Shown: positions 8,427 through 17,402 of the stretch, piece by piece
Layout of the letters: each line of letters begins with the position of its first letter
How positions within the stretch are numbered: the first letter of the stretch is position 1
Assembly: GCF_009828855.1 (NCBI RefSeq)
Contig: NZ_WUAG01000001.1
Coordinates: 1,984,001 to 2,048,000 of the forward strand
Length of the DNA: 64,000 nt
Reading direction: 5' to 3'
Source of the DNA: Psychromonas sp. L1A2
GTDB taxonomy: Bacteria > Pseudomonadota > Gammaproteobacteria > Enterobacterales > Psychromonadaceae
Translations under genes and position numbers: made by a program
The notes under the pieces: generated by a model
What the model was told of the DNA's origin: nothing
The model's database searches: none
What the model saw: the letters and a program-made list of their open reading frames with translations, nothing else

Positions 8427-11400
8427 TTACGGGACCAGTTGATTAGAAACAATATGTAAGTCTCTTTGCGGGAACGGTATAGAGATATTATTTTCTGCAA
8501 GCACTTGGTTAAAACTACTATTAATAGCATGTGTGACTGGAAGGCGATATTCAGTTTTTTCTACATAGACACGGGCTTCAAAGTTAAGTGAGCTATCACC
8601 GTGCTCTAAAAAGAAAACTTGCGGCGCTGGTTGCGTTAATATGTCTGTTTTATTTTTAAGCTCTTGCATTAATAAATCACGAACTTGTTCCACATCAGAG
8701 CCATAAGCGACTCCAATTTTAATAACAACCCTAGTCACTGCATCGTTTAAAGTCCAGTTCGTTACATTTTCAGTAATAATCGATTTATTTGGAAGCAGAA
8801 CCTCTCGATTGTCAAAATCTGTAACCGTAGTCGCTCGAATTGAAATATTAGTCACGGTACCTGATTGGTCGCCAATAGTGACTAAATCCCCTACCCGAAT
8901 TGGCCTTTCAAACAAGATAATAATACCCGACACAAAGTTAGCAACAATTTCTTGTAAGCCAAATCCTAATCCGACACCTAAAGCCGCAACAATCCACTGT
9001 AATTTTGACCAATCTATACCCAATAGAGATAGACCAACAACACAACCGGTGCCTACTAAGATGTAACCTAAAATAGTAATTAAAGCATAACGAGCCCCGT
9101 TATCCATTTTGAATCGTTCAAAAAATCCAATTTCAATAACACCACGAATATTTTTAGCCGCAACCACCCCACCTGTTATAAAACTGATGCCTAGAATAAT
9201 TTGCAACAATGTCACATCGCTAGCTAACTCTACACCACCTACTACAGTCACTTCTTGCCAAAGAACAATATCATCAACAATACCTAATGCTGGTAATAAA
9301 GGTTTCCAGACAAACCAAAGACAAGCTATAAATATTAATCGAGAGATCCAAAGTATGATTGATCGACTTTGTCTTATTACTTCATCATTGTTTACCTCAT
9401 TATTTACCTCATTGTTTATAGTTTGAGGTGGATTTGAATCATCATGACTTTGTGCTAAAAGTTCCTCTTGTTGAAGCTTCGCTTCTAAGCGTTTCTTTTT
9501 CATTATGTGGCGACGAAAAGTAACTAAAAAGATACGTAACATAATGCCATAAACAACTGCTACTAATACCAATAATATACCTGATAGGAAGATCTTTGAT
9601 TGTAATTCGACTGCAGTATCAAAAAAACCAAATAACGGAAGTAAACCTATAATAAATGGAGAAATAACAATAAAAGGAAATGATAAATACATAAATGTAC
9701 TGGTAGATGAATCGCCTTCGACACTATTTGCTACACCATTATTAGGTTGAAAAAATTGGTAGGTAAATATGGTAATAAAGAGCGACCCAGTGATAAAAGC
9801 AATAATAGCTATGCCATAACGCAATTCAGGCTCACCACTCGCAATTGCACTTGCAAATACAAAAGTGACTAAGGATTGTGTCGGCACAAACCACGTTAAC
9901 ATCTTTCTGAGTTTATTTCGTGCAATATCACTCCATCCAAAATGTTTATCAAATATACCATCTTGGCGACTCATTGACCGAAAGAAAAGTAAAATCAAAC
10001 TGACTGAAGAAGCTAATGCTAAGCCTGTAGCAATCGCAGCTGAAAAGCTGCTAGATTCAGCATTATTTAAAATAAAACCTGCTAGAGCGCATAAAGCAAG
10101 GGGAACAGGCAACGCTAAAACAAACGTTAACAATAGAGCAAGTGGCGTTGTAAAATAGGTATCCTTTCCTACTTTACCAACTTGATTAACTAATGATTGT
10201 AAAACATGAATAATTTTAGATTTTAAGACTAAAATAGTAATTGGGATGATAAGTGAGATTAAAAACAAAGTCGGCGTTTTTAACATGCCTGAATATAAAA
10301 GATTAAATGAGTTTAACCATGAATCTGGCGAAACATACCATTTAATATTGTTAATAAAATTATTGACAAGATTACTCATATTTCCTGAGTTTGAAGGTAA
10401 CCAAATAAGTCTACGATCTAAGAGTTCTCTTAATTCTGCGCTTGATAATAAAAGCTGATTAATAAGTAACTTTTCTTCATTGATACCATCAGACTTTTCA
10501 TTTGATGCTTCAATTAATAAACTTAATAACTCACGGCGTGTTTCAACCAGTTTTTGCGCAGATTCGATATCAGAGTAGGTAAACAACGTGCTATTATCAC
10601 TTTGTTGCTTGACTAAACTCTCCTGATTATTTTTCATCGCATCTTCCAGAAACTGTCTAGCAGTAACCGAAACGTCAGAGATATTACGTACTCTTTCCTG
10701 CCACAATATCACATCAAGTTGATTTCGAATTGCATCTTCCTCAATGGTATATTTGCGTTGCTCAATCAAACTATCATTGGGTAAAGACGTTCTCAACTTA
10801 CGTAATAATTCACCTAATTCATCTGTTACTCTTCCAGTTGCCAGTACACGTTCAACTGTTTCTGATGATTGTTGTACTTCAAGCTTTTGGCTCCTTAGCG
10901 TACTAATATTTTCTTTGTTTTTGGTTGAGTCGGCTTGCATTTTTATGAGCAATTCGGCCAGTGAAATATTTTCACTGGCAATAGTATAAAGTGGAGATTG
11001 TGGCTCAAATTCGGCAAGCGTTTCTTTGTTTTTGTTAACCGTCTCTTGTACTTCCATATTACGAGTCTGCGATAAATAATCACTAAGTGCCGTAATTTTT
11101 TTTTCATAAAATTCGCTTTGCATTCGCAACTGGATAAGTTGTGCATTCACTAAAGTTTGCCTTGTCGATATAGTATCGAGTTCGCGTTCTAGTTTATTTA
11201 TTGTTGCAGTATATTTATCTACATTTGCACTTTGTTTTAAGAAATTTGCTAATTCAATGGGGTTGGTATTTTGACTTGATTGTTTACTAACCGCCTCACT
11301 AATTATTTTTTTATTTGCTAATGCTTCGCTCAGCTCATTGGCAACTGCACTCCCACGGACACTTAGATCACTTTGTTCTTTTTGCTTTTCTTTTAACCTG

Positions 11401-11780
11401 TTCAAACGGTTTTCTTGATCTGCAAGCTCTAGTAAAAGCTGATTTTGTAATTGATTAACAGGCAACGATGAATCAATTTCAATTGTTCTATTTTTTAAAC
11501 GCTCATTTTCATTTTGAATAGTTAATATTTGTTGTGGTGTGGAAGTGGCTATTTCATCAAAATTTTCAGCTAGTTTGACTTGCTCATTTGCATCAATAAG
11601 TGATTTTTGTGCATCTTTAAGAGTTATGAGAACTTGTTGTTTTTGTTCCTCAACTAATTCTGTGTTTTGCTCAACACTATCTATTGCATCCACTACTTGT
11701 TTTTCTAGGGTATTTTCTTGCGCAAATGCAAGTGAAATTAATAAGTTAAGTGTAACGAGTACGAGTATAAAAAACTTCAT
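8427..11780 (-). CDS. Large mechanosensitive channel of the MscK/MscM (KefA/YjeP) type
   Basis: 1117 residues, the size of E. coli MscK and MscM. Order: signal peptide (~1-20); a long periplasmic coiled-coil region rich in Q, E and L (~20-490); about ten membrane segments (~505-960); then the conserved MscS pore helix and beta domain. The pore/beta region is seen in GLGFGLQEIVANFVSGIIIL, FERPIRVGDLVTIG and ATTVTDFDNREVLLPNKSI. It protects the inner membrane during osmotic downshock. Transcribed alone. A TTATTTAC-type repeat sits in the linker before the last TM block. MscK and MscM cannot be told apart here. Confidence 0.93.
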   Translation of the reverse strand: MKFFILVLVTLNLLISLAFAQENTLEKQVVDAIDSVEQNTELVEEQKQQVLITLKDAQKSLIDANEQVKLAENFDEIATSTPQQILTIQNENERLKNRTIEIDSSLPVNQLQNQLLLELADQENRLNRLKEKQKEQSDLSVRGSAVANELSEALANKKIISEAVSKQSSQNTNPIELANFLKQSANVDKYTATINKLERELDTISTRQTLVNAQLIQLRMQSEFYEKKITALSDYLSQTRNMEVQETVNKNKETLAEFEPQSPLYTIASENISLAELLIKMQADSTKNKENISTLRSQKLEVQQSSETVERVLATGRVTDELGELLRKLRTSLPNDSLIEQRKYTIEEDAIRNQLDVILWQERVRNISDVSVTARQFLEDAMKNNQESLVKQQSDNSTLFTYSDIESAQKLVETRRELLSLLIEASNEKSDGINEEKLLINQLLLSSAELRELLDRRLIWLPSNSGNMSNLVNNFINNIKWYVSPDSWLNSFNLLYSGMLKTPTLFLISLIIPITILVLKSKIIHVLQSLVNQVGKVGKDTYFTTPLALLLTFVLALPVPLALCALAGFILNNAESSSFSAAIATGLALASSVSLILLFFRSMSRQDGIFDKHFGWSDIARNKLRKMLTWFVPTQSLVTFVFASAIASGEPELRYGIAIIAFITGSLFITIFTYQFFQPNNGVANSVEGDSSTSTFMYLSFPFIVISPFIIGLLPLFGFFDTAVELQSKIFLSGILLVLVAVVYGIMLRIFLVTFRRHIMKKKRLEAKLQQEELLAQSHDDSNPPQTINNEVNNEVNNDEVIRQSRSIILWISRLIFIACLWFVWKPLLPALGIVDDIVLWQEVTVVGGVELASDVTLLQIILGISFITGGVVAAKNIRGVIEIGFFERFKMDNGARYALITILGYILVGTGCVVGLSLLGIDWSKLQWIVAALGVGLGFGLQEIVANFVSGIIILFERPIRVGDLVTIGDQSGTVTNISIRATTVTDFDNREVLLPNKSIITENVTNWTLNDAVTRVVIKIGVAYGSDVEQVRDLLMQELKNKTDILTQPAPQVFFLEHGDSSLNFEARVYVEKTEYRLPVTHAINSSFNQVLAENNISIPFPQRDLHIVSNQLVP

Positions 11781-12178
11781 TATTCACAACCTGTTTTATG
11801 TTTTCAATGCATTCATTTGATTAGGTTTAAAGACTATAATTTACGTATTACTATCGCAATGGATATTTAAAAACGTTTTTGTTAAATCTATAGACGATTC
11901 GAAGATAGTAACCCCCCCTATCCTACCTTGTATTTCAAAAATTGATCATCACAAACATATCAAACCATACTCATCACATCATTTTTTTGCAATGGACAAA
12001 TCATATCGTTCAATAACTTACAGGGTTCTAAGTTGTAATGGGCTGTTAACTCGATAACATCTAACAGAGCGATATCTAAGCAATCCAATTAAAATTGAAG
12101 TAACCGTTAACTAATATACCCGTCACTTCCTTTATCTACTTGAACAAATAAACAATCTTATATTTCTGTTCCATTTAG

Positions 12179-12262
12179 AAATAAAGTTGTGGACAGTCAA
12201 TAGTTTATCGCAACAAAATCAATCTATTAGGATCTAAAGTCACTGGATCTCCAACATTTTTT
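12179..12262. repeat. Dispersed short repeat, copy A (MITE-like)
   Basis: Nearly collinear with copy B at 13077-13158: both carry AATAAAGTTGTGGACAG, then ATCGCAACAAAATCAATCT, then a GATCTAAA-containing end. Its right edge cuts into a gene starting like HU. Copies A and B are direct repeats on either side of the RidA-like gene. Confidence 0.8.
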
Positions 12263-12331
12263 TACCTTAGCTTCAAATATTGGAAAACCTGTTCGTTTAG
12301 CTACTTCTTTTATTATTTCTGATTTATTCAT
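12227..12331 (-). pseudogene. Truncated HU-family DNA-binding protein gene
   Basis: From ATG at 12331 (preceded by AAGGT) the frame reads MNKSEIIKEVAKRTGF and continues to a stop after 34 codons. The first ~22 residues look like the HU helix-turn-helix start. The remaining codons lie inside repeat copy A, so the gene was cut by that element. A normal HU is ~90 residues. Confidence 0.6.
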
Positions 12332-12378
12332 GCTCACTTACCTTTAAGTTGCATAACGAGGCTATAGAATTTCTCATT

Positions 12379-12460
12379 TTCAGCCTGTTTATTTAAATAA
12401 AAATAACATTAACAGTAACTTACATTTACTTGAGATTAAATAGGTTATTTTTTTATTAAC
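12379..12460. repeat. Dispersed AT-rich repeat, first copy
   Basis: Matches 41587-41671 in order: CAGCCTGTTTATTTAAATAA, then CTTACATTTACTTGAG, then AAATAGGTTATT and TTTTTTATTAA. No coding potential seen. Confidence 0.6.
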
Positions 12461-12606
12461 TAATTGATTAAATTGAGCCATAAATGGGATTAAAGGGTTG
12501 TACAAACTCCAATGGGGGCGACAATATACTTAACATCATGCTTATTCTAAGATAGTATAAATTTCTTTTATGCGTCATGCATATCCCCTTTAAAAAAGGA
12601 TTTTTT

Positions 12607-12999
12607 ATGAAAAAAGTTATTTTTAGTTTAATGTTGGTTTTGTTTGGTTCACAAGTTGTCTCTGCTGAACTTCCTTTTTCACCTTATAGAGTAGCTGGTG
12701 ATACAGTTTACCTTTCAGGGCAGATTGCTTTAAAAGCAGAACGAGGTGAAAAACCTACAATACAAAAAGAAACACGTATTGTGCTTGATAAAATAAAAAT
12801 GCTTTTGACAAAAGAAGGGTTAAACTTAAGTAATGTTGTTAAAGCAACGGTATATCTTGAAGATATTAAAGCTTACTCAGAAATGAATAAAGTATACGCA
12901 GAATACTTTAGTAAACCATATCCTGCTAGAGTTGCATTAGCAGTAAAAGAGTTACCACTCGGAGCGCAAATTGAAATTTCAGTAATAGCGCATAAATAA
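12607..12999 (+). CDS. Exported RidA (YjgF/YER057c/UK114) family protein
   Basis: 130 residues with an N-terminal signal peptide (MKKVIFSLMLVLFGSQVVSA, cleavage before EL), then a complete Rid domain. The family arginine is in PARVALAVKELPLGAQIEIS. RidA enzymes deaminate reactive imine/enamine intermediates, usually in the cytoplasm; this one is predicted to be periplasmic. ATG 12607 is chosen because AAAAGGA stands just upstream; an in-frame ATG at 12577 would bury the signal peptide. Terminator at 13039-13063. The gene is bracketed by direct repeats A and B. Confidence 0.88.
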   Translation: MKKVIFSLMLVLFGSQVVSAELPFSPYRVAGDTVYLSGQIALKAERGEKPTIQKETRIVLDKIKMLLTKEGLNLSNVVKATVYLEDIKAYSEMNKVYAEYFSKPYPARVALAVKELPLGAQIEISVIAHK

Positions 13000-13038
13000 C
13001 TCCTTATTGTCATAACATGCGTTAATCGCAGTAATTAG

Positions 13039-13063
13039 GGCTATCTAAACGGTAGCCTTTTTT
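13039..13063 (+). terminator. Terminator of the RidA-like gene
   Basis: GGCTATC / GGTAGCC stem (one G-U pair) with a 5-nt loop and six T, 40 bases after the stop. Confidence 0.85.
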
Positions 13064-13076
13064 ATGCCTGTCTATA

Positions 13077-13158
13077 AATAAAGTTGTGGACAGCCAATAG
13101 TTGATCGCAACAAAATCAATCTTTTACGATCTAAATCCACTGAGTGTCCAGTACTTTT
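13077..13158. repeat. Dispersed short repeat, copy B (MITE-like)
   Basis: Fullest copy. The ends form an imperfect inverted repeat: AGTTGTGGACA at the left and TGTCCAGTACT at the right pair at 9 of 11 positions. This is the form of two joined IS ends, and suggests a MITE-like relic of an IS (inference). Confidence 0.75.
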
Positions 13159-13220
13159 CGCTTGATCGTATTTACTCATTTTTCAGACTCGAATTGGTAG
13201 TTTTTTCTGTATATCTATTT

Positions 13221-13690
13221 TGAATTAACCTTCCCCACCCTTCGTGGTTAAATCGGTTTTTGATTTTAAAAGACAACAAGTAACCACGAAGCCGCTACGC
13301 TGCACGAAGGACACTAAGAAACCCCTTACAATAAATGTTTTGAATTAACCCAAACCTTCGTGGTTAAATCGATTTTTGATTTCAAAAGATGACAAGTAAT
13401 TACGAAGTCGCTACACGAAGGACATGAAGAAACCCTTACAATAAATGTTTTGAATTAACCTTCTCCACCCTTCAAACCTTCGTGGTTAAATAGTTTTTTG
13501 ATTTTAAAAGACAACAAGCAACCACAAAGTAGCTTCGCTGCACGAAGGACACGAAGAAAACCCTTACAATAAATGTTTTGAATTAACCTTCTCCACCCTT
13601 AAAGCCTTCGTGGTTAAATCGGTTTTTGATTTTAAAAGACAACAAGCAACCACAAAGTCCCTTCGCTGCACGAAGAACATCAAGAAACTA
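13221..13690. repeat. Four-unit tandem repeat of ~110-128 bp
   Basis: Units start at 13221, 13341, 13451 and 13579, each with TGAATTAACC. Within each unit the order is CCTTCGTGGTTAAAT, TTTTTGATTT, AAAAGA, ACAAG, a CACGAAG or CACAAAG block, CTGCACGAAGGACA, then CTTACAATAAATGTTT. The CTTCGTGG and CCACGAAG words are inverted, so each unit can fold. No coding potential. Unit lengths differ by small indels, indicating old duplications. Confidence 0.9.
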
Positions 13691-13850
13691 ACTAAAATAG
13701 TTTGCGCTGTAGCGGTATTACTTTGCCTACTTTGTCACTACAACTTGAAAATAGAGCGAACAATTCATCTGTTCCTAACCAAACTGATGAAGCCTTATGA
13801 GCAATCGTGCTATGCAAAATACTCTTTAATCACTCATGATAATAGGTAAT

Positions 13851-15221
13851 TTAGTTACTATTCATAGAGCTTAAAATCGTGTGTATCTCTTGCTCAGAAA
13901 AATCAGTCTGATCATTAAGATAATCTAACGCTGAGTCTGTATTCTCTTGGTATAATTGAGTAAAAATAAGATAGTGCATTTCGTCTACATCATAATTATT
14001 TTTAATTTCTTTTATCCATTTTTGAGCAATGTTAATGTCATTTTGTTGTACAGCGATTTGAGCCAAAGAAAATCCTGCGTCACTATTACCTATATCAACG
14101 GATGATAGCCAATCACTGGCTGCAGACAAGTCTTGTTCCGCCCAATGATAGATGATCGTATCAAATGCTTGCTGACGCTTGTCATCACTTTCAAAATAAT
14201 CAATATAATTTAAAGCTGTTGGAATATCGCTACGCATTAATATCCCTACCATCTTTTGTTGCATCGCATCACGAACTTCATCATTCGATATATTATCGAT
14301 AAGTGATATCGTATTGTCGGTCGTACTATGAGATAAAATAAGTGGCAAAATAGCTTCGATAATAGTGTCATTGAAGTCATTATGGGGTAATGACAATAGC
14401 GCTAAAGCAATATTATCAGCATCAAATCCCTCTTCGCTAACTAATTGAAATGTTTTAGTGGTGATTGCATCGATGATGGCAGCAGTAATTGACGGGTCTT
14501 TATCTGATAATAAATACAAAGATGAAAGTGCAACATCTATATCCTCTTCAATCACTAGACTATATATTGGTAGTCCGTATTGTTGATATGCGACATTGTT
14601 TTGACTAACCCAGCCAACTGCATCAAATATATCCGTGTCTACCCATTTTTGTATGATATTAAAGATTGATTTATTACGTAAATCAATCTCATTTATTTTT
14701 TCAGTATATTGAATAGCCAACTGCGGTGAAATACTAATATTCTGAGACAACTCAACAATCACAAAGTCTAATGTAGTACCCGTCTTCGTCGTTAATAACC
14801 ATGTATTGAGGGCATCAGAGTCGCTATCAGACCAAGCCGTCATCGCTAATAACAACATGGAGAAACGAAAATTCTCATCTTTTAAATTTAATAGATAAGC
14901 CATTACACTTTCAGGCTCTTTCGACATCCATAGCACAAAGAATGCCTTGTATTGAGTCTCTGTGTATTGCTTATTACCAGCAACAATAACTTGTTGAAGT
15001 AAGGTGATTGGTTCCGAACTATCACTTACGTTTTGATAACGATTTTTATCATTATGATTCATTTCATTATGAGGCAGCATTGAGGTAGTTTGATGATTAA
15101 GAGTAGTTGATATAGTTGATTTTTTTGACTCATCAAAGATGACGTTTTTAAGTAATACAATGAGTAAAAAAGTAGTTAACAGTACTATGAATAGCGTTTT
15201 AATAAGACGAGAAAGAATCAA
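13851..15221 (-). CDS. Membrane-anchored protein of unknown function, alpha-helical
   Basis: 456 residues; I do not recognise the family. One hydrophobic segment at residues ~7-26 with few residues before it, so the bulk is probably periplasmic. The rest is acidic and predicted helical, with recurring units of the kind W-x(4-8)-A-x(2)-W (WVDTDIFDAVGWVSQN, WAEQDLSAASDWLSSV, AQKWIKEIKN), reminiscent of TPR/SEL1-like solenoids. Single transcription unit downstream of the NPP1 gene terminator. Confidence 0.7.
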   Translation of the reverse strand: MILSRLIKTLFIVLLTTFLLIVLLKNVIFDESKKSTISTTLNHQTTSMLPHNEMNHNDKNRYQNVSDSSEPITLLQQVIVAGNKQYTETQYKAFFVLWMSKEPESVMAYLLNLKDENFRFSMLLLAMTAWSDSDSDALNTWLLTTKTGTTLDFVIVELSQNISISPQLAIQYTEKINEIDLRNKSIFNIIQKWVDTDIFDAVGWVSQNNVAYQQYGLPIYSLVIEEDIDVALSSLYLLSDKDPSITAAIIDAITTKTFQLVSEEGFDADNIALALLSLPHNDFNDTIIEAILPLILSHSTTDNTISLIDNISNDEVRDAMQQKMVGILMRSDIPTALNYIDYFESDDKRQQAFDTIIYHWAEQDLSAASDWLSSVDIGNSDAGFSLAQIAVQQNDINIAQKWIKEIKNNYDVDEMHYLIFTQLYQENTDSALDYLNDQTDFSEQEIHTILSSMNSN

Positions 15222-15259
15222 AATAGCATCACTTTAATAGTTAAGGTCGATGATTGAAA

Positions 15260-15291
15260 ACGCCTTAAAACATGAGTAGATTTTAAGGCGT
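15260..15291 (-). terminator. Terminator of the NPP1 gene
   Basis: Perfect 11-bp stem ACGCCTTAAAA / TTTTAAGGCGT with a 10-nt loop. On the minus strand it is followed by TTTTC. It separates the NPP1 gene from the next gene on the same strand. Confidence 0.8.
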
Positions 15292-15377
15292 GTTGAACTC
15301 AAAAAAAATCATTCAAACATTTAGTAGTAAATAGTAAATAGTAAATATAATGAGTGAGTTATTATTACGAAAATACC

Positions 15378-16127
15378 TTATAACCCTAGAGCATCTTTCG
15401 CTTTTTCTACTTCATTTTGAAATTTATTATCTCTATTTCTTACTGGTACTACCGCATTTCCAAAATCTCTAATATTTAAGGAATTTCTAGCAGCATCTGT
15501 CATCAATCCCCAGATAATAGCTCTATGTTTATCAACTGAACCTTTAGACCCTTCAGCAAAGCTGTGCGTAACACTCCCATGAAAATCATAGTTTATGTAT
15601 ATATGGGTATTGTTATTGCCACCACGATTAGGGTTTGTGCTTGCAGAAAGACCGCCATGGGCTGAATACACTGCACCTATTATTTTTTCATTGCTTGAGT
15701 TATAAGTATCATTGTAATTTTCAACAAACACCATCACATATTCCCAATCATGACGATGACCGATTGAGGCAACTAAATATCCATTATCTTTAGGAAAGTA
15801 ATAGGCATACATAATTGCAGTTACCGTATCGTTTATTTCAACACCACGCACATAAACTTGTTGCTTGGTATCTAAGCTACAATTCCCGCCATTACTACCC
15901 GAATCTTTTAGCCCTGCATTCCAGTTACCATCGGCATCAACAGCCGTATAAGGGTGACAACCATCGCCAATATTTAATAACGGTAGATAACGTTGTGTAA
16001 GTGTATTTGTAAGGCCAAATATCGGCTCAAGAGAATCGTGAGGCACTGAACTAGCAGCAAAAGAAACATTGGATGAAAAAGAGGCTATCGCGATGAGGCC
16101 TCCTCCTAACAATTTTGTAATATTCAT
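15378..16127 (-). CDS. Secreted NPP1 / NEP1-like protein (necrosis-inducing protein family)
   Basis: 249 residues with a signal peptide (cleavage near SNVSFA-A). The family heptapeptide is intact in SIGHRHDWEYVMVFVE (~residue 122), with the preceding IMYAYYFPKD and following AVYSAHGG blocks. In known NLPs the GHRHDWE Asp, His and Glu coordinate a metal and are needed for cytolytic activity on plant membranes. In marine bacteria the target is unknown. Three Cys could pair. Two Fur-box-like sites precede it, hinting at iron repression. Terminator at 15260-15291. Confidence 0.92.
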   Translation of the reverse strand: MNITKLLGGGLIAIASFSSNVSFAASSVPHDSLEPIFGLTNTLTQRYLPLLNIGDGCHPYTAVDADGNWNAGLKDSGSNGGNCSLDTKQQVYVRGVEINDTVTAIMYAYYFPKDNGYLVASIGHRHDWEYVMVFVENYNDTYNSSNEKIIGAVYSAHGGLSASTNPNRGGNNNTHIYINYDFHGSVTHSFAEGSKGSVDKHRAIIWGLMTDAARNSLNIRDFGNAVVPVRNRDNKFQNEVEKAKDALGL

Positions 16128-16147
16128 AATAGACTCATATATTTAAA

Positions 16148-16162
16148 AAATGATTCTCATTT
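16148..16162 (-). promoter_or_regulatory. Fur-box-like site 1
   Basis: On the minus strand TGAGAATCATTTTTT agrees with the TGATAATNATTATCA core at about 10 or 11 of 15 positions; it lies ~20 bases from the NPP1 start. Confidence 0.45.
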
Positions 16163-16234
16163 ATCAAAAAACTTAATAAGTAAGGTCGATACTCTTAAAA
16201 GAGCGTGATCATACTACCTACTCAAATTAAGCAA

Positions 16235-16249
16235 CAATAATCATTACCA
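16235..16249 (-). promoter_or_regulatory. Fur-box-like site 2
   Basis: On the minus strand TGGTAATGATTATTG agrees with the Fur 7-1-7 core at 12 of 15 positions, about 110 bases upstream of the NPP1 start. Confidence 0.5.
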
Positions 16250-16414
16250 TTAAAAATGTGACATAGCTCGCTTATTTAATATCACTAAAGATATAATAAA
16301 AGTATCTTTTTAAGGTTTTAAATTTACTAAATCTTTAAATTATCTTATTTAACAAATAAAATAATTTTTTATTATCAACATCTCAATGGGCTCACCCATT
16401 AGCGCTTTTCTATA

Positions 16415-16442
16415 AAGGAATGGCTGATTCCAGTCACTCCTT
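16415..16442 (-). terminator. Hairpin after the ornithine-cyclodeaminase-family gene
   Basis: 8-bp stem AAGGAGTG / CATTCCTT (one G-U pair) just after the stop, followed on the minus strand by TTATAG; weak U-tract. Confidence 0.45.
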
Positions 16443-16457
16443 GATCACCTGAACATA

Positions 16458-17402
16458 TTAATGGGTTAATTTATCTACGACTAAACAAGCCGCCGCTAAA
16501 TCAGACAGTGCAGTCCCGACGGTTTTAAAAACGGTAATTTCTTCTTCTGTTTGTCGTCCTTGATGTTGACCTCTGGCAAGTTCGGCCAACTCAGCTTTGA
16601 CATCACCTTTACTAAACACACCTTCTTCGATAGGTATTAATAACTCACCTGCTTCACTTAATACATTTAAGCGGCTATCAACAAAAACATTGGCTTTGGT
16701 AATTAAAGTTGTGTCACATTCACGACGGTTTGGTGAATGATTTCCGACAAAATCCGTGTGCGTACCCGGTTTTACCCATTCACCTAAAATTAATGGCTCG
16801 CCAGCACCCGTCGCACAGCTAATGATATCTGCTTGACCTGCCGCACTTTCAAGATCGGTAATGGCTACAACGGTTATGTCTGGGCGTTTTTTACGTACCT
16901 GCTCTGCCACTTTTTCAGATTTTTCTAAACTACGCCCCCAAATATTTATATGGGTAATGGGTCTAACGCTAGAATGAGCTAATGCCATATACGACGCTAG
17001 ATAACCGGTACCACAAACTAATAAACGGCTAGCATTTTTACGTGACAGATATTGACTACCCAAAGCAGAGACGGCTGCGGTTCGCCAGTAAGTAACACTG
17101 GAACCGTCAACTAAAGCTAAAGGCTCTCCAGTTTCGCGTTTAAACATTAAAATCTTTGAATATAAGCGATCTAGCCCCTTAGGACCGTTTTCAGGGAAAT
17201 GGGTAAAGGCTTTAACGCCAATTGCTTTGTTGTTCCAAGCGGGTAATACGGCAAATCCATCACCATGGTCATTGCCCTCTTCCAAAGAAAATACATTACG
17301 CTGCGGCATACCGTGATTACCTGCAAACGTTTGCTCTATTGCAGGGATCAATTCTTCAAAATTCATTGTCTGATGAACTTCAGACGCTTCGATTACATGC
17401 AT
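16458..17402 (-). CDS. Ornithine cyclodeaminase / mu-crystallin family NAD(P)-dependent enzyme
   Basis: 314 residues, usual family length. The Rossmann segment is RLLVCGTGYLASYMALA (~residue 125), and the substrate-side KAFTHFPENGPKGLDRLYSK and the FVGNHSPNRRECD block are typical. Members include ornithine cyclodeaminase, alanine dehydrogenase, ketimine reductases and iminosuccinate reductase; the specific reaction is not readable here. AAAGGA precedes the ATG. It lies downstream of the TRAP transporter on the same strand, but a terminator at 17697-17727 separates them. Its substrate may be imported by that transporter (inference). Confidence 0.88.
   Translation of the reverse strand: MHVIEASEVHQTMNFEELIPAIEQTFAGNHGMPQRNVFSLEEGNDHGDGFAVLPAWNNKAIGVKAFTHFPENGPKGLDRLYSKILMFKRETGEPLALVDGSSVTYWRTAAVSALGSQYLSRKNASRLLVCGTGYLASYMALAHSSVRPITHINIWGRSLEKSEKVAEQVRKKRPDITVVAITDLESAAGQADIISCATGAGEPLILGEWVKPGTHTDFVGNHSPNRRECDTTLITKANVFVDSRLNVLSEAGELLIPIEEGVFSKGDVKAELAELARGQHQGRQTEEEITVFKTVGTALSDLAAACLVVDKLTH

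Larger units (their letters stand above)
11781..12606. other. Repeat-rich intergenic region upstream of the RidA-like gene
   Basis: Holds no intact gene. It contains repeat copy A (12179-12262), the truncated HU gene (12227-12331) and a dispersed AT-rich repeat (12379-12460). A run of seven or more C occurs near 11911. Confidence 0.6.
13000..13850. other. Repeat-filled intergenic region
   Basis: Holds the RidA terminator, repeat copy B and the four-unit tandem array. Bases 13690-13850 show no gene I can support. Confidence 0.6.
16128..16457. other. Region upstream of the NPP1 gene
   Basis: Contains two Fur-box-like sites, AT-rich DNA, and the terminator hairpin of the next gene at 16415-16442. 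No gene seen. Confidence 0.5.

Noticed and set aside
13610-13849. 79-codon open frame in the tandem-repeat area
   Set aside because: Starts inside repeat unit 4 and has no family resemblance; repeats are non-coding in the other units.
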